Source: Glutinoglossum americanum
Lineage: Eukaryota > Ascomycota > Geoglossomycetes > Geoglossales > Geoglossaceae
DNA: 64,000 nt
Assembly: GCA_020080175.1 (NCBI GenBank)
Contig: JAGHQL010000129.1
Coordinates: 8,009-72,008 of the forward strand
Reading direction: 5' to 3'
Positions 44,588-55,882 of the stretch are shown here, piece after piece; within the stretch, counting starts at the first letter, position 1, and every line of letters starts with the position of its first letter. The notes beneath the pieces are model-generated. The model saw only the letters and a program-made list of their open reading frames with translations, had not been told where the DNA came from and ran no database searches. Made by a program: the position numbers and the translations under genes.

Positions 44588-46479
44588 ATGGTTGGACCTT
44601 GGAGGAAGCCCCCCTCGCGCAGAGGCAAGTCATGATCCTCGACACCATCTCTGCCTCTGTTTGCCTGTTTACGTGTTGACGCATGTTTTCACACATCAAT
44701 TCTTGCTCGCATGTCCCCAATGCAAACGAAAGTCCAAGTACCACCATTATCCACACATAACCAACCGACAGGCACAATCCAAAGGCCAACCCCCTGTTTG
44801 CTAATGGTTCTGTGCGCTGCCACACAGGGTCGATGGTGGATGTGCCCAAGGATCTTGTTGAACAGATCAAACGATTGGAGGAACTCTTCTCCATCGATAC
44901 AGCCAAGCTGAAACACATCACGGGCCATTTTGTTTCCGAATTAGAGAAAGGTGGGCCACTACCTGACATAGGAAATTATTGTGAGCAAAAGCGCCTGATA
45001 ATGAAATAGGCTTGAGCGTCGAAGGCGGGAGCATCGTCGGTATCCCGAATCACTCAAGCGCGAAAGGCGAGCTGACCCGTCGACGATCTAGCCTATGAAT
45101 CCTACTTGGTGCATTGGGTATCCAACTGGCCACGAGACCGGGACTTTTCTTGCCCTTGACATGGGTGGTACCAACCTTCGGGTTTGCGAGATCACCCTTC
45201 CAGAGGAAAAGTCGGAGTTCGACATTATCCAGTCTAAGTACCGGATGCCCGAAGAACTGAAGACTGGTAAATCCGAAGAACTCTGGGAGTACATAGCGGA
45301 CTGTGTTCAGCAATTCTTTGAGTTTCACCATGAGGAAGAAACGGGTGTAGTCCCGCTCGGATTTACGTTTTCATATCCCGCCACCCAGAACTATATAAAC
45401 CACGGTATTCTACAGACATGGACAAAAGGGTTCGATATTGAGGGAGTGGAAGGACATGATGTTGTGCCAATGCTTGAAGATGCTATTGCCAAGAGAGTAA
45501 GCGCCACTATTACCAGGGGCAGGTCCATGGTTCTGACAGCATTTACAGGGCCTTCCAATCAAGGTTTCCGCATTGATCAACGATACCACGGGAACTCTAA
45601 TTGCATCTGCTTATACTGATATCTCGACGAAGATTGGGTGCATCTTTGGTACTGGGTGTAATGCGGCATACATGGAGAATGTCGGCTCGATACCCAAACT
45701 TGCGCACCTGAAACTTGACCCTGACACGTCGATGGCAATCAATTGTGAATGGGGGGCGTTTGACAATGAGCACCTCGTGCTCCCACGCACTGCCTATGAT
45801 GTCAAGATCGACCGGGATTCCCCACGTCCAGGGCAACAGGCCTTCGAAAAAATGGTGGCCGGACTATACCTAGGAGAGATCTTCCGCCTTGTGCTTGTCG
45901 ACCTTCACGACAACAACGAGGTCAATATTTTTGAGGGTCAGAACATCGAGCGGCTCAGAAAACCATACTCGCTCGATGCATCGTTTTTATCTTCAATCGA
46001 AGAGTATGTAAACCCTCTAATGTTTTCGTTCACCCCTGTCATATCCACCAAACAAAGTTAACGTCAGCAGGGACCCCTATGAGAATCTTTCTGAAACGCA
46101 GGACCTTCTCCTAAAATATCTGGATATCAACACCAATAGGTCTGAGCTCGAACTTATCCGTCGCCTCACAGAGCTCATCGGAACACGCGCTGCCCGACTC
46201 TCCGCATGCGGCATCGCGGCTATCTGTAAGAAAAAGAACATCAAATCATGCCACGTTGGGGCGGACGGATCTGTTTTCAACAAATACCCACACTTCAAGG
46301 AACGTAATGCAGCAGCTCTCCGCGAGATCCTCGATTGGCCAAGCGATACGAGGAAAGACCCTATTGAAGTCGTGGCCTCGGAGGACGGAAGCGGCGTCGG
46401 AGCTGCCGTTATTGCAGCTCTGACAAATCAGAGAATCAGGGATGGAAACCTGGCGGGCGTGAAGCCCCCTGCTGCGTAA
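44588..46479 (+). CDS. Hexokinase
   Basis: Phosphorylates glucose and fructose at the head of glycolysis; fungal hexokinases can also take part in carbon repression. Six exons: 44588-44624, 44828-44950, 45010-45035, 45092-45496, 45549-46003 and 46071-46479 (484 residues). Intron 1 (203 bp) needs a GC donor (G|gcaagt) to give the conserved PPSRRGSMVDVPKDL. Exon 3 is only 26 nt (GLSVEGGSI) and its donor gtcggt is unusual. Motifs are LALDMGGTNLRVCEI (phosphate 1), LGFTFSYPATQ and WTKGFDIEGVEG (sugar site), LINDTTGTLIASAY, IFGTGCNAAYMEN, INCEWGAFDNEHLVLPRT and CHVGADGSVFNKYPHF. All family parts are present and the length is right. The C-tail AGVKPPAA is slightly extended. Confidence 0.95.
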
Positions 46480-47845
46480 GGTACAATACAGCGCCCACTA
46501 GCCGCGCGGGCTCCCTTTCCTAAAGGCGCCTATCTTGAGCAAGGCCACCACGTTCACCTTTTTTCTCTCGCGAAAACCACATATTACTGGTTCTCGATTT
46601 ACTGAGGGTTTTGCACCCCACGGTAACCTTCGCGGGGCTATGTATATTCAACCATTCATTCCATATGTAGTATAGAACAACGAATTCTATCCACCGCCCT
46701 TTCGAGTCTAGAATCCCGCCCCACCACCAAGAACCATGTTTGTCCACCCGGTCCTTCTGTCTGCATACCCCTGTCCTATCCTGTATCAAACTCGCGTGCG
46801 CAATCAACATACATATACATGCCCTTACTTACCAACAGTTCATGCACGTTTAAAAAAAATTTTTTTTTTTTTTTTGAAAGACATACATACCTCATGCAAG
46901 CCCTACGCCACGCCGCAAGCTTGACTCTCCAATAAATAGAAACAAAGGAACAAATAATACCCGGTCCTTCGAACACGCAGATTGCGTACTCATATACACG
47001 CACACACACATACACGCATATTAAACGCCGTCCACCGAACCCAACACCACCCCTCCGTTCCCTCCACCCTCGGCAGGGGAAAAAAAAAAAAAAATTTTTT
47101 TTTATATTTATCATGACGCTCGGACCGTAGGGTACGTACATACCCTAACTGCCGGTTTTGCGGGCCTGCCCGCCACCGCTCACCGCTCACCGCCCGCCCC
47201 CCCCCTACCCCCCTACCCTCCCCCCCCCCTTGCCCCTACGAATGCGCACATCCAAACATCCTCCCCCGCCGACGGAGGCCTTGGGACACGGACCGGATCT
47301 GCTCCGGGATGGGTGGTCGGCCCTTTTACGTCAATGGGGCCGGGTTTTCCGGGTCCGCCATCCCCGCGGGGGTGGGTTTCTCTTTATGCCTTATTTTAGA
47401 AGGAGGGGTGTTTCGTTCCAGGTAAAAGTTTTTTTTTTATTGTTTTGATTCCCGGGTTTGGAGAGCTTTGGTTCGGCGGGGAGGGGGGGGGCTTTGACCG
47501 TCCGATGTCTGAGCGAAACGGAATAGGCAAACGAGTTTATCCTTAAAAATAAAAATAAAGATAAAGTTTTTTCTTCTTCTCCCCCTTATCTTTTCCTTGG
47601 CTTCTATTTTGTTTCAATTCTCGAGGAAATGTTTCAAGCCCTATTTGTGGCGGGCTACTATATTTCTTACTCCTCACGGTGTTGAGAGCGCGGACCTTAA
47701 GAGTCCGGTGGGCTTTTCTATTCAAACGCGGGGCGAGCGGGGAAATATATACAAAGAGTTCAGATCTAAGAGATGGAGGCTGGGGTGAATTATGAGACGG
47801 GTTGATTCTGAATATTCCTCAGTGCTGCCGCCAAGGCTGGTTTTC
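46480..47845. other. Intergenic low-complexity region
   Basis: About 1.37 kb between the convergent 3' ends of hexokinase and UTP18. It has an A8-T16 tract at 46852-46875, an A15-T9 tract at 47080-47103, and a C-rich stretch at 47190-47235. No gene recognised, and the length is unusual for convergent genes here. Confidence 0.5.
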
Positions 47846-49880
47846 TTAACTCCGTATTTCCCATAGGCGGATTCTTCCTTGTTCGTTGCCTACCGCCAAC
47901 ATGTTCGACGCTGGAGAGAAGGCCACGGAGGAGATACGCCCCAGCGGGGTTGAGGATGTCGGCCAGTTCTTGTAGACGGTGCAGGATGGAAGGTGTACTG
48001 TTCGTTTCACTTATCAGGGTCTTATTTCGTTTTTGAGTGAAGGGCGGAATACAAAATGGAGAAGATCCGTACTTAGCCTGAGAGAGTCTCTTTTCCACCG
48101 GCTGCTCATAGCGAGAATTTGCCCATCTGAGGAGAATACAAGGCTGCTTGTTGCCGTGACCAACTGCTCAAATGTCTTTGCCGGCTTCGGGTTCTCGGGA
48201 ATCCCCGCTGTACCACAGCTCCAAGCCCTCCGATCATAGATATTCACGATCCCGCTTGAGCTCCCTACTGCCACCCACCGGTCGCCACCCAGCCCCTCCC
48301 TCCCGCTCTTGCCCCCTAATGCGATAACTGTTGTGCCCACCGCACCTTCATCATTCCATCGGCCCACAAATGCCTTTTGTCTGATATCCCACTCCCCGAC
48401 CTCGCCACCCTTGCTAGCAATGCACATGCCTTCACCATCAGCCCACCACACAAAGTCCGCCACCCCACCACGGCCTTCAATGCGTGCTTGCGCGACCCAT
48501 TGCAGAGTCTCCGCGTCAAGCACATTGATGACCCCGCCACCCTTTCGGCTCGAGCCCACCAGGCCCATCCAACGACCGCAGGGCGAGAGCTTAAACCGCT
48601 CCATACTTCGTTGCTCTTCCTGGTGACCGTAAACGCGGCTGATTTTCTCGAATATCCCAGATTTGAGGTCCCATGTGTGGAAGTAGCGGCGGCGGCCGGA
48701 GAGAAAGATACGATTGCCAATTGGATAATCGAAGGCTGTAGTAGTGAGCGGAGTAGAGCGGATGTGGATAGATGTTAGGATCGGGTTTGGACAAGGGCTG
48801 GAGGGGGATATTTCATGGAGGAAAAGTGTCGAAGCAGGACCAGAGGAGAGGAGGAGAGGGTAACGGGGATGAAATGAAAGGGAGGTGATGGCAGACTTTG
48901 AGTGGTTTGCGTTAGCGGGTTTATGTGATGAAAAATCTGTAGTTTGTGTAGAAGCCTACCGGTTGTGGGCCTCCCACGTCCTTAGTCCGCTGTATGTCAA
49001 GAACCTCTGGCCGTAGCTTCCTAGTTCTGGCTGCGCTAGTTTCCCTATCTCGGGTAAGACTATTCGCATCTTGCAATAGCTTTGCTAGGGGTTGAGCAGA
49101 TAACTCTCCCTCGTCAAGCTCCATGCCTTCTTCTGAAGATATCTCCTCATCTGTAGAAGAGAGAGTACCCTCTGAGTTCCGCCGCCGCCTTTTCTTTGCT
49201 GGCTCTTTTGCATGCGATGCCCATTCAGGAAAAGGGTACAAACGTTCAAATCTAGGTAAGAACTATAACATTAGCATTTATAAACGCATATTCGGTCGGT
49301 CTTGAGCTTACTGCTGACGCAATCTCTTTGAATATTCCTTCCCGCTAACCAAGTCTTCCGACTCCATGAGCCTTAGTTTGCGTAGCCGTGGGTTTGAAGC
49401 CAAAGAAACCACCATTCTCTCGTCGTCACTGTCTTCCCACACCGGCGCATTCGCTGTCATTTGGGTGGTTTCACCTGCCTTCGTAACGACGAGGGCCCCT
49501 TCGCCCACTCCAGGTGACCCAGAGTCAAGGAAAAAGAGCTGTGTCATGCAATTAACAATGTACGTTGAATAGTGCTATTTGGTGCCTACATCGGCGTCAT
49601 CAACATCCCCCAATCCCTCATCATCTCCAGATTCCTTTTCGCCCTCGCCGCGAAGGGGCAAGTCTCCTGGCCGATCGTTTTCTTCGGGAATACGTTCTGA
49701 GCTGTGTCGCTTGTGCGATCTTACACCCTCTCGAAAGCCGGATTCATCTCCGAAGACGAGCTTTTCTAATTCGATTTCGGTGGCATCCTTTCCCGCAGAG
49801 TCACTACCGCTTTCGTTATAATTATTCTGTGGAGGTTGCCGTAGCATTCGGGCCTTGTTTCTTGATCTTTGCCCTGCCAT
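47846..49880 (-). CDS. UTP18: U3 snoRNA-associated WD40 protein Utp18
   Basis: Component of the UTP-B module of the small-subunit processome. It recruits the exosome helicase Mtr4 in yeast through an arch-interacting motif. Five exons: 49880-49590, 49538-49312, 49251-48960, 48895-48073 and 47997-47846 (594 residues). Introns are 51-75 bp and all phases agree. The acidic N-terminal half includes EIELEKLVFGDESGF and PVWEDSDDERMVVSL, typical of Utp18, then LRQQFERLYPFPEWA. The WD40 propeller includes SAITSLSFHPRYPLLLSSG, KISRVYGHQEEQRSMERF, LSPCGRWMGLVGSSRKGG, PAKTFEQLVTATSSLVFSSD, GQILAMSSRWKRDSLRL and MLAVGNEQGRIRLWEIRS. I did not find a certain arch-interacting motif by eye. Confidence 0.95.
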
Positions 49881-50362
49881 TGTGACGGTTTAGTTGCGTC
49901 GAACCAATCGCGGAAATTTATCGGTTTGTGCGTTGCGGCTCGTTGCGGCTCAAAAATAAATATTTAAAATAGGACCGATATAGGGGAGCATTATTTTCTT
50001 AGGGTTCCACGAAATATGATGGTAGGAGAATACATTGGTGCTGGGAAAGGATATTTTAGATCTCACATATTGCAAGTGTACATACACCAGCCTCTGCTCA
50101 CAATAAACTATCCCGCTTCCGGTCTCCGATCACGTAAGGGGCTCTCTCCCATCCAGGCCCTTAAATTTGCATTAAAATAATGAGATTTTAGGGTACACTA
50201 CACCGACGACATGCAGTCCGGATACACAATGCAATCCTCAACACTAATTACTCATCCACCGAACCGGTATCATCTCGATCACAATTAGTTTTGCGCCAGG
50301 TAATAGTAGTAGACAGATCACCGCCTGAGGGATCTTCCGTACACGGTACACAAGCGGAAATA
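49881..50362. promoter_or_regulatory. UTP18 upstream region with a 10-bp tandem duplication
   Basis: About 480 bp between UTP18 (start 49880) and the LSM12 stop. The 10-mer GTTGCGGCTC is directly duplicated at about 49932-49951, some 55 bp upstream of the UTP18 ATG. No PAC or RRPE element of the yeast type is evident. Nothing else seen. Confidence 0.4.
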
Positions 50363-51080
50363 TCAGCCACCCTTCCTGCCCATGCGGTCCGCGAGTTTCT
50401 TCCTCTCTTCTCCAAGCTATTTAACTAGTTAGTAGTGCGCTAGGTCAAGGTTATAGGGTGTAGGAGAAATGATCACACACCACCACCTTAACTCTCTGAA
50501 GCGCGGCGAAATCTTTGTCAGTCTTGCAATTCTCCACTTCGTAGGGAGGAGAAATCATAACTCTATCCAGAACAATAATTCTGGTCTCATGCCAGCGGCT
50601 TGGCAGACTGTATATCCTCGTGTATTAATATCGTATATGATCACACAGGAAAATGGGCCCAGAAACGTACGTCTTGCTTATCGCATCGAAGATCTCTTGT
50701 CCCTCCCTGCTCACACCTTTGCCAAGCCTCTGTTCATTTTCCTGCAGTCTCCTTACAGCGGCCTCTTCCCTCTGCTTCGCTGCAGCTAGGTTGACGTTAC
50801 TGATCTTAGGGAACGCTGATTCGAAGCTCGACTCTTTAGAACTGCTAGAATCGCCCAGGAAGAGAATCTTGAAGCTGTTGATCTGATTGACATGGATGAT
50901 ATGATAATCACCCGGTTGGGCTGCGGAATTGGTGTTGTTGCTGGAGGGGGTGGGAGGCGGAGGGGCGGTGTTGATGGCGATGAGGTTTGTAATAGGGTCG
51001 GCGACAAATAGTGTCCCTTCGAGGGTGTTGGATAGGGTAGTTGTGAGTCTGACGCTATGGTGTGTATCGTTTATCAGCAT
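50363..51080 (-). CDS. LSM12: LSM12-like protein (Lsm plus anticodon-binding-like AD domain)
   Basis: RNA-binding adaptor linked in yeast and animals to Pbp1/ataxin-2 granules. Three exons: 51080-50671, 50607-50487 and 50416-50363 (194 residues), phases consistent. The Lsm-like start reads VRLTTTLSNTLEGTLFVADP with ITNLIAINT. The AD part covers NVNLAAAKQREEAAVRRLQE, GVSREGQEIFDAISKTLPSR, WHETRIIVLDRVMISPPYEV and DFAAALQRVK-like ALQRVK. The last exon gives LGEERKKLADRMGRKGG. The first Met (51080) is immediately upstream of the Lsm fold. A short upstream exon is possible because CATAG at the fold edge could serve as an acceptor. Confidence 0.87.
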
Positions 51081-51976
51081 GCTATCTAATGCGAAGGGTT
51101 GAGGCGCTTCCCCCCCATAACCCTCAGTTTGCGGGCATAAAAGGCCAGCATCAACGAAGTTTATGGTCGTCTATGCCGCCGAGAAAGGGGATAGCGCAAG
51201 ACCCACCGAGCGCCAATTGCTCCAACAAGAGGGGCTTCAAGAGACAAAGGGTTTGTGCTACCCGTATTCGCTGGAGAACCAGGGCCAGAAGCTTTTCCTC
51301 CGACGGTTCCTGATTGGCGCTTCAGATCTGCCATCATTGTTCCAACGTTGTCTCGTTATCAAGGGCCTGTAGAGCTCAATAGGCCATTAGCTACGATCCA
51401 CTTGGACCTTTCGCAAATAGACCTTTCAACAGACCTTTATTAGTCGCGTGGATTCGCCGCGTTCCAACTACTCCTGCGTAGTCTTCTTAAAGCATGGGCA
51501 GCTTCGACTCAACGAAGTTCAATCCGCTGAAAATAGAATGCACAAAGGAACGACAGGAAGAAGGTGCTTAGTTGAATCAAAGTAAAATCAGAATGCAGCT
51601 ACGGAGGCTCCCACCTCAGCGTTCTTCCTTCAGGTAGTGAAAGAACGCCTGACTTCTTGAAGCTGATCTGCTGTGGATTCTCCAACACAAGCGAGTTGGT
51701 GGTCGATGCTTATGCCTGAAAGGGACTAGCGAAGCCCTACGAATCTCAATCAAGACGGGCTACATTCATTACACGCGTCAACGGAGTTTGCAATTTTATG
51801 CATTTTAAAAGGCTGGCCATTCTTTGCGTATGATATCCTCCTCCTCTACTAAGATCAGTCTGGTTTAATATTTAATTTTCCACAGTTCGCGTTGAAATAT
51901 GTGGAAGACAAGAGGCCGCCCGTTATCATCTTCTACCTCCCAAGATGAACGCCCCTTATACGAGCCTTCCTAGAAT
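51081..51976. other. Intergenic between GND1 end and LSM12 start
   Basis: About 900 bp. It is expected to carry the LSM12 promoter and the GND1 3' UTR. Short open frames have no recognisable protein. Nothing further seen. Confidence 0.4.
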
Positions 51977-53777
51977 TTATGCCTGGTAAGTGGAAGCCGA
52001 AACATTACCTCCCTTACCAGTCCAATTAACGTGAATGTCCTTGCCTTCGGGCATCTTCTCGGTGGCGCATTCCGGCTTGATCCTGAAGGTGTGAGCCCCA
52101 AAATAATCTCTTTGAGCCTGAAGTAAATTGGCAGGTAGGTCCTTCGCGCGATAACCATCATAGAAGCTTAAGGCAGTGCTAAAGGCAGGTGTGGGGATCC
52201 CCCAAAGAGCGCCCTTGCTGACTACATCTCTCCAGCCTGGCTGGGCTTTGTGGATAGCCTTGTTGAAAAAGTCATCAAATAGAAGGTTCTCAAGGTCAGG
52301 GTTCTTGCGGTAGGCAGCGGTGATATCCTTCAAGAAAACAGATCGGATGATGCATCCGCCGCGCCACATAAGAGCGATTGATGGCTTGTTGAGCTTCCAT
52401 CCAAAATCTTTCGCCGCCTAAGGATATTATATTATCAGCATAGCCCGAGCGGCCGGACGCAATCCTTAACGTAGACAGTGGAAGATTTGGTTTCTTACAG
52501 TCTGCATCAGCATGAAACCCTGAGCATAGGATATGATCTTTGAAGCGTAGAGTGCTTGTTCCAAGTTCTCGAGGAACTCAGCCTTGTCGCCCTCGAACTT
52601 AGGAGTGGGCCCACCAAGGACTTTCGCGGCGCGTCCGCGCTCGGCCTTGAGTGAACTCAAGCACCTAGCAAAAACGGCTTCTCCAATCAAAGTCACGGGC
52701 ATACCGAGATCCAAGGCGTTGATTGCGGTCCATTTTCCGGTGCCCTTCTGGCCAGCAGAATCGAGAATCTTCTCCACGAGCGGCGCGCCGTCTTCGTCGT
52801 TGTAGTAAAGGACATCGCGGCTAATTTCGATGAGGAAGGAGTCGAGGACACCCGTGTTCCACTTGGCAAATACATCTCCGATCTCCTTGTTGGGCATACC
52901 GAGACCACGCTTCATGATGTCGTAGGCCTAAAAATGGAATTGACAAACGATCACACGTCTACCTGAGACTGGACGTACCTCGGATATCAGTTGCATATCG
53001 CCATATTCAATACCGTTGTGCACCATCTTAACATAGTGGCCAGCACCATCATCACCAACCCAGTCGCAGCATGGCTCGCCGTCGCTCTTTGCAGCAATAG
53101 CTTGGAAGATGTCCTTGATGTAAGGCCAGGCTTCCTCATTCCCGCCGGGCATTAAACTTGGCCCATACCTCGCGCCTTCTTCGCCGCCAGAAACGCCAGT
53201 GCCGACAAACCGGATCCCTTTCTCTGCCAGGTACTTGGTCCTGCGGTTGCTGTCCGGGAAGTGAGAGTTTCCACCGTCAATAATGATATCACCCTGCTCC
53301 AAGAATGGGAGTATGGCCTCGATAAATTGGTCCACGGGCTTTCCGGCCATAACGAGAAGCATAATTTTGCGGGGTTTCTTGAGCTTTTTGCAGAGCTCTT
53401 CGATAGACCATGCACCAATGATCGATTTTCCTGCGATAAACAGTCTTCAGCATGGATGAACTCTTGGGGCATTGCTAGTGCAGGTTGGAAGCATACCTTG
53501 GGCTTCATTCGCTAGAAAGCGGTCAACCTTGGAAATTGTACGGTTGTGGGCCACGACGGTATAGCCTAAAATGATCTTTAGCATGCGCCCTTGCGCGCTA
53601 TAAGCTATTTTCTGGCAGGCACTTTCCACTAACCATGGTCAGCCATGTTCAAGATTAGGTTCTACAATGATTGGTGTCAGCAAATCCTAATGATAGTTTC
53701 TATTTATTTTCTTTTTTGGTCCTTACTTGACCCATGACGGCCAGACCGATCAGGCCAAAATCTCCCTCGGCACTCAT
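51977..53777 (-). CDS. GND1: 6-phosphogluconate dehydrogenase, decarboxylating
   Basis: Third enzyme of the oxidative pentose phosphate pathway; yields NADPH and ribulose 5-phosphate in the cytosol. Six exons: 53777-53727, 53661-53634, 53565-53497, 53430-52979, 52927-52499 and 52417-51977 (489 residues). Introns are 51-81 bp and all phases agree. Exon 2 is only 28 nt. The NADP fold starts at residue 5 ([20 protein letters not shown]), with [14 protein letters not shown] after it. Catalytic and substrate segments are present: [56 protein letters not shown] and [13 protein letters not shown]. The C-tail ends [15 protein letters not shown]. The length matches the eukaryotic family. It is divergent from the RBM42-like gene. 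Confidence 0.97.
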
Positions 53778-54194
53778 GGTGAGATTCTCTACTCGCACGG
53801 TTTGCTAAGGCTTAGCGGTGAGGTTCGTGAGGTCTACAATGCTGGCTATAAGTAATTGCGCCGTTGTTGGGAGGGGGTGAAGAGTGGGCGTCGAAGGAGG
53901 GGTCGCTTCCGCTCAACGGACATAAATCCGCGGGCTTACATAAACAGTCTATTTGCCAAGCATTCGATAGAGCAAGAGGCTTCACAGTAAGAATCGCGTC
54001 GTAAACATCGACATCGTTCACAAAACCCCGCATTTTACAGATACAGTACCCATCTTCTCGCCGGTACATTGCGTTGCATCACTCTCTGCGTCACAGCTGT
54101 CACTGGTTGTTTTATCCTGCGGTAGGGGTGGTGCTCTGACGCAACAGGTACGTGCCTTGCTGCTCTATCAAGGGTCACCGTACAATCATTCATC
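53778..54194. promoter_or_regulatory. Divergent promoter between GND1 and RBM42-like gene
   Basis: 417 bp separating two divergent ATGs. No TATA box or named factor site stands out. Confidence 0.45.
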
Positions 54195-55466
54195 ATGTCA
54201 ATCCCACCGCCTCCAGGTCTCAAAACCGCGCAAGCAATCTCAACCACAGCGGCACCGCAACACTCGTCACTGCCTCCAAGACCGCCGCCACCAGCCGGCC
54301 CAGTACCGTCATTCAAACCAGCGTTTTCAGCATCACCATCTTTTTCTGGAGCCCCAGGTACCGCATCTGGAGGATATAATGGCACTTCAAGTGGGTCTGC
54401 GGGGCTCGCAGTTTTTAGACCGCGTCAAGTGGCCGGCGGGGGCTCGGACTGGCGGAATCATAGTCCAGCAACGTCAGCCCCCCCAACTTCTGCCGTAGGG
54501 TACGGATTCTCTTCTCAAGCAGGATTCGCTGGAGCTGGGTACGACACGCAACAGCAATACCAACAGCCACAACAACAGCAGCAACATTACTACCAGCAAC
54601 CAGCGCCGGATGCATACACTCATGTATCCCCACCTCAGATTCGTAATCCCTTCCCTCTTCCGGGTCAAGATCAAGGCCTTGGCTACGGGCGCGGACAAGG
54701 TGGTGGTCGAGACCGATACCAGGACGGTGGGTTAGACCCTGAGATGGAGCAACAGATTGCTCAATGGCAAAGTGCATATGCTGGCAAAGACGCTACTGAT
54801 CAACCCGCTGGAAGGGGCGGGGGCCGAGGTAGTCGCGGGCAAGGCTTTGAGGGGCCTGGTGCTGCAAGTGGCGCAAACGCTGGACCACTTGGTGGCCGTA
54901 CTGAGACATCACAGTCTACGTTAAGTGGTACCACTGTTGCCTCTGCAGTCGACGGGGACTCGGGCATTGCAGCCGTAGTGAGCGCTGATGGAAAGCAAAA
55001 GACAGTGGTCCGCAGTGGAGGTGGGCAGACGTGGACGGATACTACACTTCTAGAGTGGGATCCAGCGCACTTTCGTCTCTTTGTGGGCAATCTTGCCGGA
55101 GAAGTCACAGACGACTCACTGCTCAAAGCCTTTTCGCGCTATCCTTCCGTTCAAAAGGCGCGGGTGGTCAGAGACAAGCGATCTACAAAGAGCAAAGGAT
55201 ATGGCTTCGTTAGCTTTAGTGATGGGGAGGAGTACTTCCAAGCCGCAAGGGAAATGCAGGGCAAGTACATTGGAAGTCATCCAGTATTACTACGAAGAAG
55301 TACGACGGAAATTCGACCGGTCCTTCCCAATGATAGGAAGGGTGGGAAGTATGGTAAAGGGGTAAAGGGCGGTGGCAACAGCTCGGCGCTGGGTGCGAAA
55401 GCTGGTGCAGGTGTACACAAGAAGAAGCACAGCAAAACTAAGGGTGGACTACATGTGCTTGGTTGA
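54195..55466 (+). CDS. RRM protein of the RBM42 family
   Basis: RNA-binding protein; RBM42 homologues bind pre-mRNA and associate with the spliceosome or stress granules. Single exon, 423 residues. The first 60% is Pro/Gly/Gln-rich and disordered, with a glutamine tract (QQQYQQPQQQQQHYYQQP at about 119-136). The RRM lies near 285-375: RLFVGNLAGEVTD (RNP2), SKGYGFVSFSDG (RNP1), followed by the family sign MQGKYIGSHPVLLRRS. A Lys/Gly-rich tail (HKKKHSKTKGGLHVLG) ends the protein. The DPAHFRLFVGNLAGEV context is diagnostic for RBM42. It lies in tandem with BUB1 downstream. Confidence 0.92.
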   Translation: MSIPPPPGLKTAQAISTTAAPQHSSLPPRPPPPAGPVPSFKPAFSASPSFSGAPGTASGGYNGTSSGSAGLAVFRPRQVAGGGSDWRNHSPATSAPPTSAVGYGFSSQAGFAGAGYDTQQQYQQPQQQQQHYYQQPAPDAYTHVSPPQIRNPFPLPGQDQGLGYGRGQGGGRDRYQDGGLDPEMEQQIAQWQSAYAGKDATDQPAGRGGGRGSRGQGFEGPGAASGANAGPLGGRTETSQSTLSGTTVASAVDGDSGIAAVVSADGKQKTVVRSGGGQTWTDTTLLEWDPAHFRLFVGNLAGEVTDDSLLKAFSRYPSVQKARVVRDKRSTKSKGYGFVSFSDGEEYFQAAREMQGKYIGSHPVLLRRSTTEIRPVLPNDRKGGKYGKGVKGGGNSSALGAKAGAGVHKKKHSKTKGGLHVLG

Positions 55467-55882
55467 ATTTTGTGAATATCTCATCAGCGGTGGTTCCCGT
55501 GGTTATAACACGCCTTCAAGCCTGAACCTACGATCAGGTCAGGTAAAGGAATTAAGGGTCTCAGATGGATGTGTCTCTAATTAGCTGGTACTAGATGGTA
55601 CTAACTATTCGAATTGGTTCCCCTGCCCACTTCCTCGCCTCATGATGTAAACCAAATCACGTGACGAACATGGTCTGTGCTCGGTTTGTTTACTCGCCCA
55701 GATCGCAACTCGCAGCGCACAACACAAACACTCTGCGTTACAATAGCGGTGCGTATGCAACCGTCTTGGTGGGCATTCCAGCATCAATCTCCTCTATGAA
55801 AAGTCATATGAAGCTCATGGGATCTTGTGTGATTAGGCAATTTTCTTAGCAGACTGATAATAATATTTCCGCAACACTAGCC
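55467..55882. promoter_or_regulatory. BUB1 upstream region with TCACGTGA palindrome
   Basis: About 415 bp. The palindrome TCACGTGA is at 55657-55664, some 220 bp before the BUB1 ATG. It is the same 8-mer as at the COG4 start. No MCB box is seen here. Confidence 0.4.

Noticed and set aside
51062-51443. Three overlapping plus-strand open frames of 62-83 residues
   Set aside because: No family resemblance; they lie in the LSM12 5' flank.
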